From JAJDOJ01 sp034722015 (GTDB lineage Bacteria > Pseudomonadota > Gammaproteobacteria > JAJDOJ01), in NCBI GenBank assembly GCA_034722015.1, contig JAYENI010000103.1, forward strand, positions 1 to 12,046: a DNA stretch of 12,046 nucleotides, written 5' to 3'. A program made the position numbers and the translations under genes. Positions 6,819 through 12,046 of the stretch are shown piece after piece (the first letter of the stretch is position 1; each line of letters starts with the position of its first letter). The notes under the pieces are model-generated. The model searched no databases. It saw only the letters and a program-made list of their open reading frames with translations, and was not told where the DNA came from.

Positions 6819-7571
6819 TCAGGCCCCGCGGCGTCGCGTCCGCATGCTGCTGACCGGGGCCTGCAGTTTCGCGGCCTCCGAGCATTTTTTCCGCTTGCCC
6901 TCGAACAGGGAGTATCCCTCGCGCTCTTCCAGATAACTCAGCAGATCCACGATGTGGCCTTGGGCCTCAGCCAGCCTTGCACGACCGGGAATATCGCTCG
7001 CGCTCCTGGCGTTGCGCAATGCATCGAGGCTTTGCTTGACGGAATGGCTCTCCTTGAGGGGTGACTTCCCCAGATGCTCCTTGAATTCGTAATAGGAGAT
7101 GGTATCGAACTCGTGCCCATGCTCACCCTCCATGGTGTGCATCACGATCTTGCCCAGCGCCTTCTGCTCGGGGACGAATATGTTGAAGGCACCGACAGGA
7201 TGCCCCGAAGACGTTGTGGAGAAGGTCCGACGCGCTTTTCTGCTGTGTTCGATCACCACGGGATCCTGGGTATAGGGCCCATAGCGGGTAACGGCGGACA
7301 ACCAGCCGAAATAGCGTACGATGAGATACAGGGTCTCTTCGGCATAACAGCCATCCGGGTATCGTTCCCGGAGAGCATCCAGTCCATCGAGCTCCAGAAT
7401 CTTGTAGATGCGGCCTTGCAGGTCTTCGCAGGCCGAAAGGAAGGGGTTGACGTAAAGTGCGGTGATCCTCTGACGTTCTCTTTCTCGCTCCCTGTCCTGA
7501 CCGTGAGCCCAGGTCACCACAGCCCATAAACCCATCGCCACTGGAACCAGCCACTGCATGGAGAACCTCAT
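6819..7571 (-). CDS. Unrecognised exported or membrane-anchored protein in the operon
   Basis: This 250-residue protein belongs to no family I can name with confidence. The N-terminus is a signal sequence or anchor: a short basic start, a hydrophobic core (LVPVAMGLWAVVTWA) and AHG before QD as a possible cleavage site near residue 24. A very charged stretch (DRERERERQRI) follows. The rest looks soluble and helical, with segments such as NPFLSACEDLQGRIYKI, YAEETLYLIVRYFGWLSAV and TMEGEHGHEFDTISYYEF; the last is rich in His and acidic residues but matches no metal motif I know. The C-terminus is basic. The start at 7571 has AGGA 6 nt upstream. The gene follows usp by 120 nt and precedes atpA by 34 nt on the same strand, so it is probably transcribed with atpA and atpG. 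Confidence 0.75.
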   Translation of the reverse strand: MRFSMQWLVPVAMGLWAVVTWAHGQDRERERERQRITALYVNPFLSACEDLQGRIYKILELDGLDALRERYPDGCYAEETLYLIVRYFGWLSAVTRYGPYTQDPVVIEHSRKARRTFSTTSSGHPVGAFNIFVPEQKALGKIVMHTMEGEHGHEFDTISYYEFKEHLGKSPLKESHSVKQSLDALRNARSASDIPGRARLAEAQGHIVDLLSYLEEREGYSLFEGKRKKCSEAAKLQAPVSSMRTRRRGA

Positions 7572-7589
7572 ACTATGTCCTGTTTTGAG

Positions 7590-7617
7590 TATCTATCCAA
7601 AGACAAGGATTGTCCAA
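7590..7617 (-). promoter_or_regulatory. Possible internal promoter before the 6819-7571 gene, atpA and atpG
   Basis: Read on the minus strand, TTGGAC (7612-7617) and TAGATA (7590-7595) are spaced by 16 nt and end about 20 nt before the start codon at 7571. The match to a sigma-70 promoter is moderate. If real, it would let the gene at 6819-7571, atpA and atpG be transcribed separately from the rest of the ATPase operon. Confidence 0.28.
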
Positions 7618-7691
7618 CCCATCCCTCCGGGGGCAACACCGAACTCCGGACCCGATTGTTCCGATAGTTGCGGGAGACCCTGCACAACGAC

Positions 7692-8117
7692 CTACTTGAC
7701 CAATGCCACCGGTATTTTCACGTGTCGCAGGACATTCTGCGACACGGACCCAAGCAGCAGGTGCGTCAGTCCGGACCTGCCATGGGTACCCATGATGACC
7801 TTGTCGAATTTCTCTTCCTCGGCATAACGGGCGATGGTCTGGGACGTATGGCCGACGAGCACATGGTAGGAATAGGGAATGTTTTCTGTATCAAGCCGAT
7901 CCATGGCGGGCTTCAATACCTTCATGCCTTCGTCTCGATGATAGGCCTCGATCTCCTCCGGTGTCGCGAACATTCGCGCGTGGCCGGATTCGATCGGAAT
8001 CTGTACATTGAGCAGATGGACATCGGGCGCCCCCCCGGTAGTACACTGCTCCACCAGGTAGGAAACTGCTCGATCCGAGAACTCGGAGCCATCGATCGGT
8101 ATCAGTACCTTGGTCAT
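7692..8117 (-). CDS. Universal stress protein, UspA family
   Basis: This 141-residue single-domain cytoplasmic protein is of the usual Usp size. It begins MTKVLIPIDGSEFSDRAV with the conserved Asp9. The complete ATP-binding motif G-x2-G-x9-G-S is present: Gly110, Gly113, Gly123 and Ser124 within MGTHGRSGLTHLLLGS. It is therefore likely an ATP-binding Usp, a class of small proteins tied to starvation, energy stress and ion stress; its partner here is unknown. GGAAGG lies 5 nt upstream of the ATG. It starts 33 nt after the terC-like gene, so both are probably on one transcript, and it lies within the ATPase gene cluster. Confidence 0.92.
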   Translation of the reverse strand: MTKVLIPIDGSEFSDRAVSYLVEQCTTGGAPDVHLLNVQIPIESGHARMFATPEEIEAYHRDEGMKVLKPAMDRLDTENIPYSYHVLVGHTSQTIARYAEEEKFDKVIMGTHGRSGLTHLLLGSVSQNVLRHVKIPVALVK

Positions 8118-8150
8118 CTTGCCTTCCCTCGTCTTTATCTTTGCGCAGGC

Positions 8151-8903
8151 TCAGCCGTCGTCTTTCTGGTCGCCTGAACCATGGTGACCGGCCGCGACCT
8201 CCTCCAGTGGGAGTACTTCGGGTTTCTTGCGCCGCGCCAGCGCCATACCGACGATGATGACGAACAACGCGCCGGCCGCCGCGGAGGCGTAATGGATCCA
8301 ACCCGGGGCGCCATGCACCAATGGCTCGACCACATTGTCCGTAATCAGCATCTCACCGGCGATCCAGCCGAGCAGCGCGCCACCGATGGCGATCACGATC
8401 GGGTAGCGATCCATCAGCCAGAGCACGAGTTTGCTGCCGAAGACGATGATCGGAATACTGACCGCGATACCAAAGACGACCAGTGTCATATTGCCCTTTG
8501 CCGCACCGGCCACGGCGATGACATTGTCCAGACTCATCACTGCATCGGCGATGACAATGGTCTTGACGGCACCGAGCAGATGCTTGGGTGCATCGACCGA
8601 CCCGTGAGCATCGGCATCCTCGGGCTGTAGTAACTTGATGCCGATCCACAACAGCAACACGCCGCCAACAACCTTGAGGAAGGGCAGCGCAAGCAACTGC
8701 AATGCGAAAAAGATCAGCACAACGCGCAGCGCAATGGCGCCGAACACGCCCCACAGGATGCCCTGATTCCGCTGCTTCTCGGGCAGGCGCCGCACTGCGA
8801 GCGCGATGACCACGGCATTGTCACCGCCAAGCAGGATGTCGATGGCGATGATCTGTAATACCGCGATCCAGAAGCCGCTCTGACCAATTGCGATCTCATG
8901 CAT
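8151..8903 (-). CDS. TerC family (YjbE-type) integral membrane protein
   Basis: This 250-residue polytopic protein has about seven hydrophobic segments. It carries the two TerC signatures in inverted-repeat halves: DILLGGDNAVVIALA (Asp22, Asp28, Asn29) and ADAVMSLDNVIAVAGA (Asp120, Asp126, Asn127). The acidic residues lie in membrane segments and are thought to form the ion path. Characterised relatives export Mn2+ or serve metalation of exported enzymes, and others are linked to tellurite resistance; the substrate here is unknown. The cytosolic tail is charged and ends in a His/Gly/Asp-rich stretch. I chose the ATG at 8903, with AAGGGAG 8 nt upstream; the longer frame to 8975 lacks a ribosome site. 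It is the first gene of the block inserted between atpF and atpA. Confidence 0.88.
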   Translation of the reverse strand: MHEIAIGQSGFWIAVLQIIAIDILLGGDNAVVIALAVRRLPEKQRNQGILWGVFGAIALRVVLIFFALQLLALPFLKVVGGVLLLWIGIKLLQPEDADAHGSVDAPKHLLGAVKTIVIADAVMSLDNVIAVAGAAKGNMTLVVFGIAVSIPIIVFGSKLVLWLMDRYPIVIAIGGALLGWIAGEMLITDNVVEPLVHGAPGWIHYASAAAGALFVIIVGMALARRKKPEVLPLEEVAAGHHGSGDQKDDG

Positions 8904-9248
8904 CGATGTTTCTCCCTTGTGTCCCCGATCTGCGCGATCCCAGCAGCTGGCGCCCAGGCGAAATCGCGCGATCAAAAAATTTACCGCTTATTGAACCACG
9001 GCGCCGGACGCCCATGAAAGGCTGACACGACACGCCGGGTTATGTAAAAAGTTCATTCAGGGCCGGAGTCGGCCACGAACCACGTGGCCGGTGATCGTCC
9101 TCAACCGCTTATCGTGGTTGCAAACGACTCCACCAGCCCGGTGCTTCAGCTTAGAACAAATCTCCGCCGGGTTCCCGCAAAATCCTGTCAGAACTTGATG
9201 TCGCGCAAACGGTCTCGTCGCGATGTATTGAAGATCCCGATGCCGTTA
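8904..9248. other. Gene-free stretch between atpF and the terC-like gene
   Basis: These 345 nt hold no convincing gene on either strand. They are the widest gap in the minus-strand ATPase region and mark one edge of the inserted block. They contain a hairpin (9070-9090) and a 9-nt direct repeat, ACCGCTTAT, at 8983-8991 and 9104-9112. I looked for a promoter of the terC-like gene and a Mn2+ riboswitch (yybP-ykoY) and found neither with confidence. No mobile-element ends or target-site duplications are visible. Confidence 0.4.
9070..9090. repeat. 8-bp hairpin in the atpF to terC-like gap
   Basis: CGGCCACG and CGTGGCCG pair perfectly around the loop AACCA. No T-run follows on the minus strand, so it is not a standard intrinsic terminator. 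It lies about 160 nt after the atpF stop and could slow or stop transcription from the upstream atp genes. Confidence 0.5.
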
Positions 9249-9998
9249 TCAGCCGGGTTGCTGGGCCGTATCCACGAAGCCCTGCAGTTCGTCGCGCAGA
9301 TTGGCGCCAACCGACCAGTCACCGACGGACAGGCGCAGTCCCGCGATTAGGTCCGGGTTCTCATGGTAAGTGGAACGAACCCCCTCCCCCAGCAGTCCGT
9401 GAACCGCACGCTCCAGTGCCCTCCGCTGCCCGGCCGACAGGGCGTGTGCGCTCTCGACGCGCACAACGGCCCCGGTGTTGCGGACGGCGTGCCGCAACGC
9501 GGCGCGCCGTCCCTCCGGCAGCGCCTCCAGCCCGGCGTTCAGCAGATCCAGGATCCGTGATTCGGTGTCCGGGCCTGCAGTCTCCACCACGAGGCGGGTG
9601 GCAAAGCGCGCCCCCAGTTCCAGGGCCTTCCTGTCCTGAAGTTCCTCCCGTTCGCGCAAGCGGCGTTTCTCCACTGCCCGCGACTTCTCGCGCTCTGCCG
9701 CAAGACCGGCATCGAGTTCACTCAGCGCCCTGGCGCGCGAGCGCTGCATCTCCTGCTGGAATACCTCGCGGGCGGTCTGTTTCTCCTGTTGCCATTCCAA
9801 GAGCCGGTTCTCGTACCGGGCGCGAAGATCCTCTGCCCGGGTCTGGCGTTCGCGAGCCTCGGCCAGCGTCGCCTCGATACCTGCCCGCCGTTCTTCGATG
9901 ACGCGCAGGACCGGCCGGTACAGGAATCGTTTGAGGATCCACACCAGTATCAGAAAGTTGACGATCTCGAGGACGGCCGTCGTCCAGTTCAGTTCCAA
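9249..9998 (-). CDS. atpF: N-ATPase subunit b with fused delta-like C-terminal domain
   Basis: This 249-residue peripheral-stalk subunit has one membrane helix at the N-terminus (VLEIVNFLILVWILKRFLY, about 9-27). A long charged coiled coil follows (about 32-140, with many Arg/Glu, e.g. EERRAGIEATLAEARERQTR). The C-terminal domain ends in LIAGLRLSVGDWSVGANLRD, which resembles the end of the delta subunit. This is the b-delta fusion typical of N-ATPases, and it explains the lack of a separate atpH. No in-frame ATG exists near the N-terminus. The TTG at 9998, giving (M)ELNWTT, is chosen by similarity to other AtpF proteins, with GGGGAAGG just upstream. It lies 28 nt after atpE. In other N-ATPase operons atpA would follow directly, but here a gap and three foreign genes intervene. 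Confidence 0.9.
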   Translation of the reverse strand: MELNWTTAVLEIVNFLILVWILKRFLYRPVLRVIEERRAGIEATLAEARERQTRAEDLRARYENRLLEWQQEKQTAREVFQQEMQRSRARALSELDAGLAAEREKSRAVEKRRLREREELQDRKALELGARFATRLVVETAGPDTESRILDLLNAGLEALPEGRRAALRHAVRNTGAVVRVESAHALSAGQRRALERAVHGLLGEGVRSTYHENPDLIAGLRLSVGDWSVGANLRDELQGFVDTAQQPG

Positions 9999-10026
9999 GA
10001 CCTTCCCCGTCCGCGGCGTTCGCCGT

Positions 10027-10296
10027 TCATTTCGGCAAAAGGAATTCGAGCAGAGGATTGCGAAACAGCACAATCAGCACGATCACCAGCACGTAGATGG
10101 CCAGAGATTCGATCATCGCCAGGCCGATAAACAATGTCCGCGTAATGGATCGTTCCGCCTCGGGCTGGCGGGCCAGGGCCTCGAGCGCACTGGCGATGGC
10201 GCGACCCATGGCGAAGGCCGGGAGGATGACGCCGATCGCAATACCCATCACGGCGGCCACCGTCGAAGCCAGTACAACCCAGGTCATGTCCGTCAT
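10027..10296 (-). CDS. atpE: N-ATPase subunit c (rotor ring) with altered ion site
   Basis: This 89-residue hairpin of two membrane helices forms the rotor ring. The polar loop is ALARQPEAE (40-48). The ion-carrying carboxylate is Glu63 in GLAMIESLAIYVLV. Aligned without gaps from the RQP loop to the Ilyobacter tartaricus Na+ c subunit, Ser64 and Tyr68 match Na+ ligands Ser66 and Tyr70. Met30 replaces Gln32, and Leu65 replaces Thr67. Many N-ATPase c subunits, as I recall, have Glu at the Met30 position. The loss of these polar ligands suggests H+ rather than Na+ coupling. The ATG overlaps the atpB stop by 4 nt and has AGAGGA upstream. Confidence 0.95.
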   Translation of the reverse strand: MTDMTWVVLASTVAAVMGIAIGVILPAFAMGRAIASALEALARQPEAERSITRTLFIGLAMIESLAIYVLVIVLIVLFRNPLLEFLLPK

Positions 10297-10979
10297 GGCG
10301 TTTCCTCTTGTTGTTCGCGCATCTTGAGCTGCTGCGACTGAATGCCTCCGGCGACGTAGATCAGCGCCAGCATGCCAAAGATATAGGCCTGCACCAGCGC
10401 CTCGACAATGTGCAAGGCAAGGATGGGGACAGGTACCAGGAAACCGGCTACCAGCAGGACCAGCAACGCGGCCATCTCCAGACTCATCATGTTCCCGAAC
10501 AGGCGCACGGCCAGCGCCACGGTACGGGTGATCTCGCTGATGATGTGAAACGGCAGCAGGACGGGGTTGGGCCTCAGATAGTGACGCAGATAGCTGCGCG
10601 GACCCTGACTGCGGATGCCGAACCAGTGCGTCGACAGAAACACCAGGATGGCCAGGCCCGCAGTCGCCGACAGGTCCACCGTCGGCGAGCTGAGACCCGG
10701 CACGACGCCGACCAGGTTGGCGATGACGAGGAACACCCACAGGCCGCCGATGAAGGGCAGCAGCGTCTCTGACTGCCCAGGCGCCGCCAGGGCAATGGCC
10801 CGTTCCTGCGCCGTGACCACGCCTTCTACAAAGGTCTGGACCGGGCCGGGATCGATCCGCAGACGTCTCGTCAGCACCAGACACAGGGCCCACAGCGCAG
10901 CAATGATGCCCCAGGTGGTCACCACGGTAGAGGTGATCGCCAGCGGGCCGAAGCTGAACAGGGTAGCGTGTCCGTCCAT
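10293..10979 (-). CDS. atpB: N-ATPase subunit a (stator ion channel)
   Basis: This 228-residue polytopic membrane protein forms the ion half-channels against the c-ring. The essential stator arginine is Arg159 in TVALAVRLFGNMMS, in the same setting as E. coli Arg210. HIVEALVQAYIFGML (190-204) matches the conserved last helix. The N-terminal half includes PFIGGLWVFLVIANLVGVVP. Length and order suit an N-ATPase AtpB. It lies 55 nt after atpQ, which leaves no space for the atpR gene normally found between them. AAAGAGA is a weak ribosome site before the ATG at 10979. Its stop overlaps atpE (ATGA). Confidence 0.95.
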   Translation of the reverse strand: MDGHATLFSFGPLAITSTVVTTWGIIAALWALCLVLTRRLRIDPGPVQTFVEGVVTAQERAIALAAPGQSETLLPFIGGLWVFLVIANLVGVVPGLSSPTVDLSATAGLAILVFLSTHWFGIRSQGPRSYLRHYLRPNPVLLPFHIISEITRTVALAVRLFGNMMSLEMAALLVLLVAGFLVPVPILALHIVEALVQAYIFGMLALIYVAGGIQSQQLKMREQQEETP

Positions 10980-11034
10980 TTGAATCTCTTTCGGATGTGC
11001 TCGCCAGCAGGCGGTCGAAAAGGTCTACAGTCTG

Positions 11035-11310
11035 CTACTCGCGAATCATCAGCCAGACATTGATTGCGCCGATGACCAGCCCGAGAAAGAGCAGGCCGAG
11101 GGTCCAGCGCATCGAGTACCCCTCGAGCATGCCGTCCAGCCACAACCCGAGGTACGCCCCGCCAACCACCGGCAGCACGAATACCAGCCCCAGGGTCCCG
11201 AGGTAGACGGTCTGCGACAGCAGGGTGGGACGGTCCCGTTCGGCCCGCCGGATACGCTGCGCCTGTCGCTCGACGTTGTTGTGCAGCTCGTCGTTCTCCG
11301 GTTGGGCCAT
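11035..11310 (-). CDS. atpQ: N-ATPase AtpQ (AtpI-like membrane protein)
   Basis: This 91-residue protein has a charged, soluble N-terminal third (residues 1-30) and two membrane helices (about 33-56 and 68-88). PVVGGAYLGLWLDGML between them is the AtpI-family signature. In F-type operons AtpI-like proteins help c-ring assembly or ion supply; AtpQ is the N-ATPase equivalent. It starts one base after the atpC stop, with GCAGGG upstream. The following gene should be atpR but is atpB. Confidence 0.88.
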   Translation of the reverse strand: MAQPENDELHNNVERQAQRIRRAERDRPTLLSQTVYLGTLGLVFVLPVVGGAYLGLWLDGMLEGYSMRWTLGLLFLGLVIGAINVWLMIRE

Positions 11311-11311
11311 T

Positions 11312-11713
11312 TCAACCCTGCTCCTGTCCCACCTGCCACAGCCGCCGCAGCAACGCCTCTTCCATGCGACGCAGACTGAGCCGGGTCTCTTCCAGGGCCT
11401 GTTCCTCGGCGAGCAGTTGTTCCCGCAAAAGCCTGCTGATTCGATCATAGTCGCTATCCTGCAGGAAGCGGCGGGTACCGATCCAGAGGCGCCGGTCCGT
11501 GAAATACAGCACCGCCGCGGGCATGGCGAGATACTGCCAGTCACCGTCCGCGACCCGGTAACGCGCCAGACCGGAGTTCAGTGTGGTCATGAACCGGCCG
11601 TGTCCCGCCTTCAGTCCGAAGCTGCCCGACGCATCCTCGCCGACGAAGCTGCTGACGCCGTCGATACGCTGCCCACGGGTCGCGTCGCGGATCTCCAGGG
11701 TAAAGGCGTTCAT
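11312..11713 (-). CDS. atpC: N-ATPase epsilon subunit
   Basis: This 133-residue subunit has the N-terminal beta sandwich of epsilon (about 1-85, including GSFGLKAGHGRFMTTL) and a helical C-terminal tail (about 88-130, LLAEEQALEETRLSLRRMEE). Epsilon sits on the central stalk and can restrain ATP hydrolysis. The ATG overlaps the atpD stop by 4 nt. The sequence fits the N-ATPase form of AtpC rather than the housekeeping one, judged by gene order and tail pattern. Confidence 0.9.
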   Translation of the reverse strand: MNAFTLEIRDATRGQRIDGVSSFVGEDASGSFGLKAGHGRFMTTLNSGLARYRVADGDWQYLAMPAAVLYFTDRRLWIGTRRFLQDSDYDRISRLLREQLLAEEQALEETRLSLRRMEEALLRRLWQVGQEQG

Positions 11714-12046
11714 CGCGGCGTCGCGGCCATCCCGCCGCGCATGTAGCACGCCTCCTCGCCCAGATCGTCGAAGCGACCGGTCAGAAACGCATCGCAATCG
11801 TCCAGCGTCGTGGCGAGCGGGACCGAAACCCCCGGCAGACCGGTGTGCGCCGCCGTGATCCTGAAAGGCTGGGAGAGATACCGCTGCAGCCGGCGTGCCC
11901 GCGACACGATACGCCGGTCCCTGGTGGAGAGTTCCTCAATACCGAGCATGGCGATGATGTCCTCGAGTTCGCGGTACCGTGCGAGGTGCTCGCGCACACC
12001 CTCGGCGACGGCGTAGTGGCGCGCTCCGAGGACATGCCGGTCCATC
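11710..12046 (-). CDS. atpD: N-ATPase beta subunit, C-terminal part only
   Basis: Only the last 111 residues of the catalytic beta subunit lie in the window; the gene continues beyond 12046. The helical C-terminal domain is recognised from RYRELEDIIAMLGIEELS, the beta-subunit DELSD-like loop region, then RARRLQRYLSQPF and an end resembling FDDLGEEACYM. The P-loop and catalytic Glu are outside, so I cannot say whether the catalytic site is intact. It is the first gene of the N-ATPase order and overlaps atpC by 4 nt. Confidence 0.93.
   Translation of the reverse strand, partial: MDRHVLGARHYAVAEGVREHLARYRELEDIIAMLGIEELSTRDRRIVSRARRLQRYLSQPFRITAAHTGLPGVSVPLATTLDDCDAFLTGRFDDLGEEACYMRGGMAATPR

Noticed and set aside
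8904..9000. Possible Mn2+ riboswitch (yybP-ykoY) before the terC-like gene
   Set aside because: TerC/YjbE genes sometimes carry one, but I could not find the conserved core sequence or stems in this leader.
8983..9112. ACCGCTTAT direct repeat as a target-site duplication for the inserted block
   Set aside because: Both copies lie on the same side of the block, and none is found near atpA, so it cannot mark both ends of an insertion.
9789..10341. Plus-strand frames opposite atpF, atpE and atpB
   Set aside because: The minus-strand subunits are identified by strong family motifs; the opposite frames are shadows.

Overview
The window is GC-rich, tightly packed bacterial DNA. The protein families and the high G/C third positions suggest a proteobacterium, probably a gammaproteobacterium, but no rRNA or tRNA gene is present to fix the taxonomy. 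I see no CRISPR array, transposase, integrase or attachment site.

Left part (1-1035, minus strand): two unrecognised genes read leftwards. One is a membrane-anchored protein with a dense cysteine cluster. The other is an acidic protein that runs off the left edge and overlaps the 3' end of the first.

Centre left (1308-4421, plus strand): an alpha-glucan cluster with a GH13 branching-enzyme-like protein (CBM48 plus catalytic barrel) and a free-standing 100-residue CBM48/AMPK-beta-like glycogen-binding domain. A small cupin follows. Two gaps here hold hairpins, including a perfect 13-bp inverted repeat.

Right part (4425-12046, minus strand): an alternative F-type ATPase operon of the N-ATPase type, read right to left as atpD (3' end only), atpC, atpQ, atpB, atpE, atpF (b-delta fusion), then atpA and atpG. 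The known N-ATPase gene order is atpDCQRBEFAG. This copy departs from it in four ways. (1) atpR is missing: only 55 nt separate atpQ from atpB. (2) Subunit c has Met30 and Leu65 at positions that correspond to two Na+ ligands. (3) The alpha-subunit P-loop is degenerate, with Arg177 in place of the invariant Lys. (4) About 2.5 kb is inserted between atpF and atpA, carrying a TerC/YjbE-type membrane protein, a UspA-type universal stress protein and an unrecognised exported or membrane-anchored protein, all in the operon's direction.

An inferred reading is a diverged, probably H+-coupled N-ATPase whose operon has taken up a stress or ion-homeostasis cassette. The missing AtpR and the changed c subunit may be linked, because AtpR has been proposed to pair with the extra c-subunit carboxylate. 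These are the parts of the window most worth following up.
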